From AC-51 sp963749895 (lineage in GTDB: Bacteria > Actinomycetota > UBA4738 > HRBIN12), in assembly GCA_963749895.1 (NCBI GenBank), contig CAVVOG010000003.1, forward strand, positions 310,001 through 374,000: a stretch of 64,000 bases of DNA. Reading direction: 5' to 3'. The notes beneath the pieces were generated by a model. That model was given only the letters and a program-made list of their open reading frames with translations, had not been told where the DNA came from and made no database searches. Shown here in pieces: positions 17,294 through 26,199 of this stretch (position 1 is the first letter of the stretch; every line of letters starts with the position of its first letter). The translations under genes and the position numbers were made by a program.

Positions 17294-18960
17294 CGGCGCT
17301 CGTCCCGTGAGCCGATCTGCACATGCTCCTCGGCCGCGATCGCACGGATCCGGTACTTCTGCACCTTCCCGGTCACGGTGGTCGGGAACGCATCGACGAA
17401 CCGGACGTAGCGCGGGATCTTGAACGTCGCGATCTTGCCCCGGCAGAACGAGCGGACGTCCGCCTCGGTCGCCTCGGCGCCGGCGTGCAGGATCACCCAA
17501 GCCTCGATCTCCTCGCCGTACTTGGGATCGGGAACGCCCACCACCTGAACGTCGGCGATCGCGGGGTGCGTGAACAGGAACTCCTCGACTTCCCGCGGGT
17601 ACACGTTCTCGCCGCCGCGGATGATCATGTCCTTGCTCCGCCCGACGATCCGGACGTAGCCGTCGTCCTGCATCATCGCGAGGTCGCCCGTGTGCATCCA
17701 CCCGGCGTCGTCGATCGCCTCGGCGGTCGAGGCCGGGTCCTCCCAATAGCCGCGCATCACGAGGTAGCCGCGGGTGCACAGCTCGCCGGTCTCACCCCGC
17801 GCGACGGTGCGCCCGGTCGTCGCGTCGATCACCTTCGCCTCGACCCACGGGTGGACGGACCCCACGGTCGTCACGCGGTGCTCCAGATCGTCGTCGGGCA
17901 TCGATTGGAAGGACACGGGCGAGGTCTCGGTCATCCCGTAGCAGATCGTCATCTCCCGCGCGTGCATCCGATCGATCACCTGTCGCATCACCTCGATCGG
18001 ACACGGCGACCCCGCCATGATCCCCGTCCGCAGGCTGGTGAGGTCCACGCGGTCGATCTCGGGGTCCTCGAGTTCGGCCACGAACATCGTGGGAACCCCG
18101 TACAGGGCGGTGCAGCGCTCGGCCTCGACCGCGCGGAGGGTGGCGCGCGGGTCGAACGCGCCCGAGGGCAAGACGACCGTGGCGTCGTGCGTCAGCGCGG
18201 CGAGGTTGCCCATCACCATCCCGAAGCAGTGGTAGTAGGGGACCGGCACGCAGATCCGGTCGGCCGAGGTCAGCCTCAGTCGCTCGCCCACGAACCACCC
18301 GTTGTTCACGATGTTTCGGTGGGTGAGGGTGGCGCCCTTCGGGCTCCCGGTCGTACCCGACGTGAACTGGATGTTGATCGGATCGTCCGGATCGAGCGCC
18401 CGGGCGATCTCGTCCGGCACGACCCCGTCGCCGCGCTCCAGGAACGCTGCCCAGGGCTCCGCCCACGCAGGGACGTCCGCCTCCGTGCGTCCCAGAGGGT
18501 CGAGCAGCACGACGTGGCGGACCGCGGGCGCCGAGGGCAGCACCTCGTCGAGGATCGGGAGGTAGTCGGTCTGGCGGAAGCCCGGCGCGGTCACCAACGC
18601 GGAGATGCCCGCATGCCGAAGGGCGAAGGCGAGTTCGTGCGAGCGGTACGCGGGGTTGACGTTGACCAAGATCGCGCCGATCCGTGCGGTCGCGTACTGG
18701 ACGACGGTCCACTCCCAGCGGTTCGCGCTCCAGATCCCCACGCGGTCGCCCGGACCGAGGCCGAGGGCGAGCAACGCGGATCCGACCCGGTCGGCCCGAT
18801 CGAGCAGCTCCGCGTAGGTCAGACGGACGTCCTGATGCGAGGCCACGAGCGCCTCCCCGTCGGGACGGTCATGCGCCGCTCGTGCCAGCTCGCGCCCGAT
18901 CGTCCCGCCGATGAGCGGCTGGTCGGACGCTCCGCAGACGTACGCGCGATCCTCGCGCAT
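17275..18960 (-). CDS. Medium-chain acyl-CoA synthetase, ACSF2-like
   Basis: 561 residues of the ANL superfamily. Motifs: HDPINIQFTSGTTGSPKGAT-type core (here DDPINIQFTSGTTGSPKG, near residue 190), YGMTETSPVSFQ, GRSKDMIIRGGENVYP and the catalytic lysine region TGKVQKYRIR near residue 541. The whole length tracks animal ACSF2 (NPAYRSHEL, GVPTMFVAEL, GIMAGSPCPIEVMRQV), so a medium-chain fatty acid is a reasonable guess for the substrate. The ATG at 18960 has GAGGATGG upstream. Its end overlaps the convergent methyltransferase gene by 19 bp. Confidence 0.9.
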   Translation of the reverse strand: MREDRAYVCGASDQPLIGGTIGRELARAAHDRPDGEALVASHQDVRLTYAELLDRADRVGSALLALGLGPGDRVGIWSANRWEWTVVQYATARIGAILVNVNPAYRSHELAFALRHAGISALVTAPGFRQTDYLPILDEVLPSAPAVRHVVLLDPLGRTEADVPAWAEPWAAFLERGDGVVPDEIARALDPDDPINIQFTSGTTGSPKGATLTHRNIVNNGWFVGERLRLTSADRICVPVPYYHCFGMVMGNLAALTHDATVVLPSGAFDPRATLRAVEAERCTALYGVPTMFVAELEDPEIDRVDLTSLRTGIMAGSPCPIEVMRQVIDRMHAREMTICYGMTETSPVSFQSMPDDDLEHRVTTVGSVHPWVEAKVIDATTGRTVARGETGELCTRGYLVMRGYWEDPASTAEAIDDAGWMHTGDLAMMQDDGYVRIVGRSKDMIIRGGENVYPREVEEFLFTHPAIADVQVVGVPDPKYGEEIEAWVILHAGAEATEADVRSFCRGKIATFKIPRYVRFVDAFPTTVTGKVQKYRIRAIAAEEHVQIGSRDERRHDPNR

Positions 18961-19119
18961 TCCATCCTCACGGTCCCGCGTCGACGGGCTCCCGACACGG
19001 GACGACCGGACCGCTGCGCGTATGACCGGGGCGGCCCGGGTAGGGTCTCGGTACCCCGATGTGCCGCGATCGGCGGAGGAACGTCACGTTCGCTGCGGTT
19101 CACGGGGCCGTTCGCCTCG

Positions 19120-19125
19120 TAGCAT
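19120..19125 (+). promoter_or_regulatory. -10 box (TAGCAT) upstream of the ornithine aminotransferase gene
   Basis: TAGCAT lies 36 nt before the ATG at 19162. The leader contains AGGAGGT, so this gene is leadered. Confidence 0.4.
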
Positions 19126-19161
19126 GGAGGGCACGTTCGCCGCAGGAGGTCCGCCCCACCG

Positions 19162-20394
19162 ATGAGCACCGACCAAGCTGCCGGCAGCCGAACCGAGGGG
19201 CTGCTGGCGCTCAGCGACCGCGTCGCCGCCCACAACTACCACCCGCTCCCCGTCGTGATCGCCGACGCCGAGGGCGCCTGGGTGACCGATGTCGACGGCA
19301 ACCGGTACCTCGACATGCTTGCCGCCTATTCCGCGCTGAACTTCGGTCACCGGCACCCTCGCCTGGTCGAGGCCGCCAAGCGTCAGCTCGATCACGTCAC
19401 GTTGACCTCCCGCGCGTTCCACAACGAGCTGTTCGGTCCGTTCTGCGAAGGGCTCGCGGAGCTGTGCGGCAAGGACATGGTCCTGACGATGAACACGGGG
19501 GCCGAGGCCGTCGAGACCGCGATCAAGACCGCCCGCAAGTGGGGCTACGAGGTGAAGGGGGTCGCGCCCGACCGCGCGAAGATCGTCGTGGCCGAGGACA
19601 ACTTCCACGGACGCACCACGACGATCGTCTCGTTCTCGACCGACCCGGACGCCTCGCGGAACTTCGGGCCTCTCACGCCGGGGTTCGAGGTCGTCCCGTA
19701 CGGCGACATCGATGCGCTGCGCGCCGCGATCGACGACGACACGGTGGCGTTCCTCGTGGAGCCGGTCCAGGGCGAGGCGGGGATCATCGTGCCGCCCGAC
19801 GGCTACCTCCGGGCCGCCCGCGAGCTGTGCACCCAGCGCAACGTCCTGCTGATGGCCGACGAGATCCAGTCGGGGCTCGGCCGGACCGGTACGACGTTCG
19901 CGGTGGAGCACGAGGGCGTGGTCCCCGACGTCTACATCCTGGGCAAGGCACTCGGCGGCGGCATCATGCCGCTCAGCGCCGTGGTGGCCGACCACGACGT
20001 CCTCGGCGTGTTCACCCCGGGGACGCACGGCTCGACGTTCGGCGGGAACCCGCTGGCGTGCGCGGTGGGGATCGAGGTCCTCGACATGCTCCGCACCGGC
20101 GAGTACCAGCAGCGGTCGGCGGAGCTGGGCGAGTGGCTGATCGGCGCGCTCCGCGCCGCGGCGCTCCCCACGGTGGCCGAGGTCCGTGGGCGCGGGCTGT
20201 GGGTCGGCATCGTGCTGCGTCCCGACGCCGGGACGGCGCGCGCCTCCTGTGAGCGGCTGATGGGCCAGGGCATCTTGGCGAAGGACACGCACGAGACGAC
20301 GATCCGCCTGGCGCCGCCGCTCGTGATCGAGCGTGACGACCTGGAATGGGCCCTCGAGCGGATCGAAGGCGTCCTCGCGAGCGCAGGCGGGTGA
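19162..20394 (+). CDS. rocD: Ornithine aminotransferase
   Basis: 410 residues. This PLP-dependent class III aminotransferase converts ornithine and 2-oxoglutarate to glutamate semialdehyde and glutamate. The start is supported by AGGAGGT. N-terminal NYHPLPVVI is a family hallmark, followed by GNRYLDMLAAYSALNFGHRHP, MNTGAEAVETAIKTARKWGY, LVEPVQGEAGIIVPPDGYL, the PLP aspartate in LMADEIQSGLGRTG and the Schiff-base lysine in ILGKALGGG. Length and motifs match RocD throughout. With the ornithine cyclodeaminase-family gene at 50468, two routes for ornithine use exist in this window. It is followed directly by the nitronate monooxygenase gene. Confidence 0.93.
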   Translation: MSTDQAAGSRTEGLLALSDRVAAHNYHPLPVVIADAEGAWVTDVDGNRYLDMLAAYSALNFGHRHPRLVEAAKRQLDHVTLTSRAFHNELFGPFCEGLAELCGKDMVLTMNTGAEAVETAIKTARKWGYEVKGVAPDRAKIVVAEDNFHGRTTTIVSFSTDPDASRNFGPLTPGFEVVPYGDIDALRAAIDDDTVAFLVEPVQGEAGIIVPPDGYLRAARELCTQRNVLLMADEIQSGLGRTGTTFAVEHEGVVPDVYILGKALGGGIMPLSAVVADHDVLGVFTPGTHGSTFGGNPLACAVGIEVLDMLRTGEYQQRSAELGEWLIGALRAAALPTVAEVRGRGLWVGIVLRPDAGTARASCERLMGQGILAKDTHETTIRLAPPLVIERDDLEWALERIEGVLASAGG

Positions 20395-21838
20395 CGAGCT
20401 GAGCGTCGACGACACCATCGCCCGGACCGAGCCCCCCATCATCCAGGGAGGCATGGGCGTCAGCGTGTCCAGCTGGCGCCTGGCACGTGCCGTGGCGAGC
20501 CTGGGCCAGATGGGCGTGGTCTCCGGGACCGCGCTCGACGCCGTGATCGCCCGCCGGCTCCAGCTGGGCGACCCAGACGGTGACATGCGTCGCGCGATCG
20601 CCGCGTTCCCGGACCAGGCGCTGGCCCAGCGCGTCCTCGACCGCTACTTCGTGGAGGGCGGGAAGGCCGAGGACGCTGCGTTCATCTCGAGTCCGATGTA
20701 CACGGCCGGTTCGAAGCGACGCACCCACGAGCTCGCCGTCATCGGGGGGTTCGTCGAGGTCTTCCTGGCGAAGGAGGGCCACGACGGCGTGGTCGGCATC
20801 AACTTCCTGCACAAGGTGCAGATGCCCACACCCGCCACGTTGTACGGCGCTCTGCTCGCCGGCGTGGACTACGTCCTGGTCGGTGCGGGCATCCCGCGGG
20901 ACATCCCCGGGCTGATCGACACCCTGGTCGCGCACGAGCCGGTGGAGATGCCGCTGATCACGATCGGAGGAGGTCCCGAGACCCCCGTCGAGATCGAGTT
21001 CGATCCGCGCGAGATCGTGGCCGGCGAACCGGCGACGCTGCGTCGGCCGCGCTTCCTCGCGATCATCGCGTCGGCCACGCTGGCGATCAGTCTCACGAAG
21101 CGGGCCACCGGCGTCGACGGGTTCGTGATCGAGGGACCCACCGCGGGAGGCCACAACGCCCCGCCGCGAGGGCAGCTCGTGCTCCAAGACGGCCAGCCGG
21201 TGTACGGACCGCGCGACGAGGTCGACCTGGAGAAGATCCGACAGATCGGGCTGCCGTTCTGGCTCGCCGGCGGCTACGCAACCCCGGAACGCCTCCGCGA
21301 GGCGCAGAGCCAGGGCGCCGCCGGGATCCAGGTCGGGACCGTGTTCGCCTTCTGCGAGGAGTCGGGCATCGACCCGGTCTTGAAGTCGCGGGTCATCGAC
21401 ATGGTCCGCAACGGCGGCGTGTCGATCGTGACGGACCCGCTCGCCTCACCGACGGGGTTCCCGTTCAAGGTCGTGCAGGTCGACGGGACGCTGTCGGAGG
21501 CGGCCGTCTATCAGGAGCGGGACCGTATCTGTGACCTCGGCTACCTCCGCGAGACGGTGGTCCGCGAGGACGGGCGGGTGATCTACCGCTGCCCGGCCGA
21601 GCCGGTCGAGGACTTCGTGCGCAAGGGCGGCGCGATCGAGGACACCGTGGGACGCAAGTGCATCTGCAACGGGCTGATGGTCACCGCCGGGCTGGGCCAG
21701 GTGCGTGGCGGTGCGCCCGAGCCGCCGATCATGACCGCCGGTGACGACCTCACCGAGCTGAAGCGCCTCCTGCCCGACGACCGCGACTCGTACACAGCCG
21801 CCGACGTGGTCTCCATCCTCCTGGGCTCGTCGGGCTGA
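20333..21838 (+). CDS. Nitronate monooxygenase (2-nitropropane dioxygenase) family protein
   Basis: FMN-dependent TIM-barrel enzyme that oxidises alkyl nitronates, or an enoyl-reductase-like relative. Conserved pieces are PIIQGGMGVSVSSWRLA near the N-terminus, VDGFVIEGPTAGGHNAP (phosphate/FMN site, His), WLAGGYATPE and GAAGIQVGTVFAFCEESG. A cysteine-rich tail (GRKCICNGLMVTAGLGQ) belongs to the long actinobacterial subfamily of about 470 residues. The start is uncertain: homology begins near 20420, the first conventional start in frame is the GTG at 20333 inside rocD (62-bp overlap), and a CTG at 20399 just after the rocD stop is the other possibility. It is probably co-translated with rocD. 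Confidence 0.85.
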   Translation: MTTWNGPSSGSKASSRAQAGDELSVDDTIARTEPPIIQGGMGVSVSSWRLARAVASLGQMGVVSGTALDAVIARRLQLGDPDGDMRRAIAAFPDQALAQRVLDRYFVEGGKAEDAAFISSPMYTAGSKRRTHELAVIGGFVEVFLAKEGHDGVVGINFLHKVQMPTPATLYGALLAGVDYVLVGAGIPRDIPGLIDTLVAHEPVEMPLITIGGGPETPVEIEFDPREIVAGEPATLRRPRFLAIIASATLAISLTKRATGVDGFVIEGPTAGGHNAPPRGQLVLQDGQPVYGPRDEVDLEKIRQIGLPFWLAGGYATPERLREAQSQGAAGIQVGTVFAFCEESGIDPVLKSRVIDMVRNGGVSIVTDPLASPTGFPFKVVQVDGTLSEAAVYQERDRICDLGYLRETVVREDGRVIYRCPAEPVEDFVRKGGAIEDTVGRKCICNGLMVTAGLGQVRGGAPEPPIMTAGDDLTELKRLLPDDRDSYTAADVVSILLGSSG

Positions 21839-21850
21839 CCCCCGGACTCC

Positions 21851-21856
21851 TAGACT
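21851..21856 (+). promoter_or_regulatory. -10 box (TAGACT) of a leaderless promoter for the CapA-type gene
   Basis: TAGACT ends 7 nt before the GTG at 21864. Confidence 0.55.
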
Positions 21857-21863
21857 CGCCGGT

Positions 21864-23147
21864 GTGACCGGTCTCCGCCTCGCGCTCGTGGGCGATTGCA
21901 TCGCGTCGCGTCCGCTCGCCCCGATGGCGGAGCGCGACCCGGGCTTCGCCGGCGTGATCGAGCTCCTCCGTTCCGCGGACGCCGCGATCGGGAACCTCGA
22001 GACGCCGATCGCGGCGCTCGACACGCCGGGGCTCGTGCCGTGGGGCGTCCCGGACGACTGGGCGGTCCGCGCCGAGCCCGCCGTCGTCGCCGACCTCCGA
22101 GCGCTCGGGTTCGATGCGTTCGCCCGTGCGAACAACCACGCGATGGACTGGGGCGTGGCCGGGATGCACGAGACCACCCGTCTCCTGGACGAGGCCTGTC
22201 TCGTGCACGCGGGGACGGGGGAGAGCCTCGCCGCGGCCGCCCGCCCGATCTTCGTCGAGACGTCGGCCGGGCGGGTCGGACTGGTCTCGGCGACCTCGAC
22301 CCCCTCGCCGCCCGACGTCGCACCCGCCCTCGACGCGTTCCACGCGGTGCCGGCGCGACCCGGTGTCCACGCGCTCCGGGTCCGGGCGACGATCACGACC
22401 GACGCAGAGCACCTGGAGTGGCTGCGCGGTCTCCGTCTGCGGATCCCGGAGTTCAGCACGGCGTGGACCGACGAGCCGGGCGATCTGGAGTTCGGGCGGA
22501 CGGGCTTCGCCGAGGGGAGCGAGGCCGTCTCGTACGAGATCGAACCCGAGGACGCGGAACGGTTCCTGCGGTCGGTCCGGCTGGCCCACGCGAACGCCGA
22601 CGTCGTCGTGGTGATGCTTCACGTCCACCAGGGGGATCGTCCCGGTGAGCTCCCGCCGACGTTCCAACGGGAGCTCGGCCGGGCGGCGATCGACGCCGGC
22701 GCCGACGTGGTCGTGGTGAGCGGCCCGCACCGCCTAGGTCCCGTCGAGCTCCACGCGGGCCGCCCGATCCTGCACGGCCTCGGCAACTTCATCTGGAGCG
22801 ACCTCCACGAGCCGCTGCCGGCGTACTTCTGGGAGCGGACCCGGCGGTCGATGGGGGAGCGGGCGCCGGACCCGGCCACCGGGACCGACGCCGACCTGCT
22901 GGAGGTGCTGAACGCCGACGCGTTCGACGACCCCGAGGTGTTCCGCGCGGTGATCGCCGAGATCGGCCCCGACGCCGACGTCCGCCTGCGCCCGGTCGAG
23001 CTCGGCTACGGCGAGCCGCTCACGCGCCGGGGTACCCCGAGGCTCGCGTCGCCCGACGTCGCGGCCGAGATCCTGCGCACGGTCGCCGATCGTTCGTCAC
23101 CGATGGGCGTGCGGGTGGACCCCGACGGGTCCGTCCACCACGCCTAA
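21864..23147 (+). CDS. CapA/PgsA-type metallophosphoesterase-fold protein
   Basis: 427 residues from a leaderless GTG. The fold signatures of the CapA family (linked to poly-gamma-glutamate capsule synthesis) are present: RLALVGDCIASRPL at the N-terminus, DAAIGNLETPIAA, FARANNHAMDWGVAGM, VVVMLHVHQGD and ILHGLGNFIWSD. Metal ligands Asp, Asn, Asn-His and His are therefore in place. It has no signal peptide or membrane anchor, unlike classical CapA, so it is probably a cytoplasmic phosphoesterase-like enzyme of unknown substrate. It ends two bases before the stop codon of the convergent DUF2652-methyltransferase gene. Confidence 0.85.
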   Translation: MTGLRLALVGDCIASRPLAPMAERDPGFAGVIELLRSADAAIGNLETPIAALDTPGLVPWGVPDDWAVRAEPAVVADLRALGFDAFARANNHAMDWGVAGMHETTRLLDEACLVHAGTGESLAAAARPIFVETSAGRVGLVSATSTPSPPDVAPALDAFHAVPARPGVHALRVRATITTDAEHLEWLRGLRLRIPEFSTAWTDEPGDLEFGRTGFAEGSEAVSYEIEPEDAERFLRSVRLAHANADVVVVMLHVHQGDRPGELPPTFQRELGRAAIDAGADVVVVSGPHRLGPVELHAGRPILHGLGNFIWSDLHEPLPAYFWERTRRSMGERAPDPATGTDADLLEVLNADAFDDPEVFRAVIAEIGPDADVRLRPVELGYGEPLTRRGTPRLASPDVAAEILRTVADRSSPMGVRVDPDGSVHHA

Positions 23148-23148
23148 C

Positions 23149-24573
23149 CTAGGTGGGCTTCGTGGCCCGGAAGTCGATCCCTCTCGTCCCGTACAGCTCG
23201 ACCTCGCGGCGAGGCTTCGCCGCTCCCGCGAAGACGTCCTTGCGGTCGACGATCTCGAACCCTTCGAATCCGGCAGCCACGACCGCGGCCTCGAGCTCCG
23301 CCTCCAGCAGAGCCCCGGCGATTCAGCCGGCCCACAGGTCGATCTCGCGTTTGGCTTCCTCGGGGATCGGTCGTTGCACCGAGATGTCGGCGATCTGTAT
23401 CCGGCCACCCGGCCGTAGGACCCGGTGCATCTCCGAGAACACCCGTTCCTTCGTAGGCGAGAGGTTGACGACGCCGTTGGAGATCACGACGTCCGCCCAG
23501 CCGTCCGGGATCGGGAGCGACTCGGCGTAGCCCCTGCGGAACTCCACCTGCGACAGGCCCAGCTCCAGCCGTGCGGCCTCGGCCTTCTCGAGCATCGCGC
23601 CGGTCATCTCGACGCCGACCACGAAGCCGGCCTCACCCACCTGTCGAGCCGCGATCAGCGGATCCAACCCCGAACCGGAGCCCACGTCGACCACGTACTC
23701 ACCGTCTCGGAGCGCCCCGAGCGAGAAGGGGTTCCCCATCCCGGCGAAGGAATCGATCACCGGTTCGGGGATCCCATCGACCAAGCCCTCGTCGTACCCG
23801 ATCGTCTCCAGGGCCCGACGACCGACGTTGAAGTGGAACCCGTGGGTCGGGTCCGAGGCGACGGTCGCGTACTCGTGCTGGATCTCGTCCCGAAGGATCT
23901 TGACCGCGGCGTTGTCGTCCGAGAAGCCGGCGCGGATCGTCGCCTCGTCCAGGTTGACGTCCACCTCGGGGAGGTAGACGTAGGTCGTGACCGGTCCGGT
24001 GTCGTACTCCTCCCGACTCTCGCGAACCTCGGCGCCATCGGGGAGCGCCAGATCCCGATAGGCGGCCTCGGACATCAAGACGTACTCCTCCTCCGGAACC
24101 GTGTTCTTCGCGAGGCGGTGGACCGTGATCACGTCGACCCCCGAAAGCGTCGGATGCCCGCCCACCTCCGTGAACAGCGCGTGTCCCGCGTGCACGACGA
24201 TCTTCAGCTTGAGGTTCCCGACGCGCGAGCATGCCTCGCAGCTGCAGACGCTGTAGGCGCCGATCTCCAACAGTCGTTCATGGAACACCCGGAAGAGCGT
24301 CAGGAGCTGCACGACCACGTCCGAGCTCCGTCGACGCCAGACCTGCATGTCCTCGCCCTTGATCGCGTACAGGAACAGCGCGTCACCTTCCACGCTGGAC
24401 AGTCGCAGCGGAACGTCGATCCGGCGGAGCATGCTCTCGAGCAGCTCGCCGATGATCGTCTGACTGTGGCGAAGCGCCGACCCGTGCGACACCATGAACC
24501 GTGTGTACCCGCTGATGTCTGCCAACATCAGGAGCACGGGCTTCGTGTCTGACCCGTCGTGGCCGGGATCCAT
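23149..24573 (-). CDS. DUF2652-SAM methyltransferase fusion, probable selenoprotein (in-frame UGA)
   Basis: 474 residues when the UGA at 23325-23323 is read as selenocysteine 417. Residues about 12-205 are a DUF2652 domain, a relative of class III cyclases (LLMLADISGYTRFM; CSCEACSRVGNLKLKIVVHAG). Residues about 245-474 are an ArsM/UbiE-like methyltransferase with motif I VVDVGSGSGLD (295-304), SNGVVNLSP (365-373) and EMHRVLRPGGRI. The UGA sits in DLWAG-U-IAGALLEAEL, where family members have DLWTG-C-IAGALLE; in ArsM this cysteine binds As(III). After it, 57 residues ending GTRGIDFRATKP match the family end before a TAG. A SECIS-like hairpin follows the UGA. The methyltransferase part has no other cysteine. 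The start has GGAGGG upstream. The alternative is a nonsense mutation. Confidence 0.75.
23293..23315 (-). promoter_or_regulatory. Candidate bacterial SECIS hairpin just after the in-frame UGA
   Basis: Counting from the base after the UGA, nucleotides 8-16 (GGGCUCUGC) pair with 22-30 (GCGGAGCUC), nine pairs including two G-U, leaving the 5-base loop UGGAG. Guanines are at +18 and +19, close to the position of the loop guanines in the E. coli fdhF element, and a G among the first two loop bases fits the bacterial SECIS rule. Confidence 0.65.
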
Positions 24574-24672
24574 GGGTTCCGCTCCCTCCGCGGGCTACCG
24601 CTGCGAGGAGGTCCGCGAGTCTACAGAACGTGCCACGAACCGGACCCTGGACCGACCGTGAGGCAAGCACCC

Positions 24673-26199
24673 ATGCACCCCACCTTCGAACGAGCGAGCG
24701 CCGATGTCGTCATCGTCGGCGGCGGAACGGCCGGCTGCGTCGTGGCGGCTCGGCTGGCCGAGGCCGGCGCCGACGTCCTGCTGCTCGAGGCGGGTCCCGA
24801 CTACGGTCCGCTCGCCGAAGGGCGCTGGCCCGCCGATCTGCTCGACGCGACCGGGATCCCGATGAGCCACGACTGGGGCTGCTTCGGGGGTACCGGGGCC
24901 GGAGGTCAGCCTCTGCTCTTCGACCGGGCGCGCGTGATCGGCGGCTGTTCCAGCGTGAACGGAGACGCGCAGTCGGCGGGATGGCGGGGCGACTATGACC
25001 GATGGGGTCAGGTATGTCCCGGGTGGTCCGGGCGTGATCTTGAGCCGGCGTTCGAGCGTGCGAAGTCGGCGACCCGGGTGCGTGTGCCGCCGGACGACGA
25101 GGTCCAGCCGTTCCAGAGCGCGTTCCTGGCGGCATGCGAGACGGTGGGGGTGCCGCGCACCGACGACCTCGGTGATCTCGACGGAGGCGTCGGGGTGAGC
25201 GTGAGCCCCGTCAACATCGAGGCCGGCATGCGGGTCAACACCGCCATCGCGTACCTCGATCCGGTACGCGTTCGTCCGAACCTCCGGGTGGTCGGCGGGG
25301 TTCTGATCGACCGCGTGACGGTCAGGGGCGGTCGCGCGGACGGGGTCGTGGTTCTCGCCGACGGCGAGCCGCTGACCGTGCGGGGAGACCTGATCGTCGT
25401 CTGCGCCGGTGCCTACGGCACGCCCGCGATCCTGCAGCGATCGGGGATCGGGGCCGCGTCGCGGCTGGATGAGCTCGGCATCCGACCGTCGGTGGACCTC
25501 CCGGGGGTTGGCCGTGGGCTTCAGGACCAACCCATCGCGACGCTCACCTTCCGCGGGTCATCCGAGCTCGAGCGCCGGCTCGCCGCGTACGCTCGCGCCC
25601 ACGGCTTCCTGCCCGAGGAGCAGTGCATCGCCAAGGTGCGGAGCGGGCTGGGCGGCGACCACGGGCCGTTCGATGCGCACGTCTTCCCGTGGGTCGAGCC
25701 TCACGAGGACGGCTGGCGATGCGTGGTGCCCGTCGCGCTCCTCACCCCCCGGTCCTCCGGAAGCGTGGAGGTCACCGGTCCCGACCCTCTGGCGGCCCCG
25801 GTCGTCGACCACGGTTACCTGGACGACCCGAACGACGAGGAACGCATGCTGGGGCTGCTACCGCTGATCAAGGAGTTGGCGCTGGCCGAACCGCTCACCG
25901 AGCTGCTCGGGGACGTCCTGGACACGACCCCGTGGCAACAGACGGACCTGCGGCGGTGGCTCCGGCGCTCCCACGCGCACTACTGGCATCCCACCGGAGG
26001 GGCGTGCATGGGACCTGACCACGACCCCCGTGCGGTGGTGGACGATCGGCTCCGGGTCCGCGGTGTGGAGGGCCTCGTCGTCGTCGACGCGTCCATCTTC
26101 CCGTCGATCCCTCGGGCCACGACGGCCCTGCCGGTCACCGCGGTCGCGGAACGCGCGGCGGCGCTGCTGGGCGAGGGGCCCACCTCGGTGGTCGGGTAG
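24673..26199 (+). CDS. GMC-family FAD-dependent oxidoreductase
   Basis: 508 residues from the ATG at 24673 (GAGG upstream). The N-terminal ADP-binding motif DVVIVGGGTAGCVVAARLAEAG is followed at distance by LLLEAGPDYGP, the GMC signature region RARVIGGCSSVNGD, and ICAGAYGTPAILQRSGIG-type second signature (here VVCAGAYGTPAILQRSGIG). The catalytic His is in YWHPTGGACMGPD, and the C-terminal FAD strand is VVDASIFPSIPRATTALP. Such enzymes oxidise alcohols (choline, glucose, aromatic alcohols). The 508-residue length and shortened substrate domain resemble mycofactocin-associated and choline-dehydrogenase-like members, but no partner genes are beside it. It is divergent from the selenoprotein candidate. 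Confidence 0.9.
   Translation: MHPTFERASADVVIVGGGTAGCVVAARLAEAGADVLLLEAGPDYGPLAEGRWPADLLDATGIPMSHDWGCFGGTGAGGQPLLFDRARVIGGCSSVNGDAQSAGWRGDYDRWGQVCPGWSGRDLEPAFERAKSATRVRVPPDDEVQPFQSAFLAACETVGVPRTDDLGDLDGGVGVSVSPVNIEAGMRVNTAIAYLDPVRVRPNLRVVGGVLIDRVTVRGGRADGVVVLADGEPLTVRGDLIVVCAGAYGTPAILQRSGIGAASRLDELGIRPSVDLPGVGRGLQDQPIATLTFRGSSELERRLAAYARAHGFLPEEQCIAKVRSGLGGDHGPFDAHVFPWVEPHEDGWRCVVPVALLTPRSSGSVEVTGPDPLAAPVVDHGYLDDPNDEERMLGLLPLIKELALAEPLTELLGDVLDTTPWQQTDLRRWLRRSHAHYWHPTGGACMGPDHDPRAVVDDRLRVRGVEGLVVVDASIFPSIPRATTALPVTAVAERAAALLGEGPTSVVG

Noticed and set aside
19162..20394. Acetylornithine aminotransferase (argD) for the gene called rocD
   Set aside because: The NYHPLPVVI start and other blocks are those of ornithine aminotransferase; no arg genes are adjacent.
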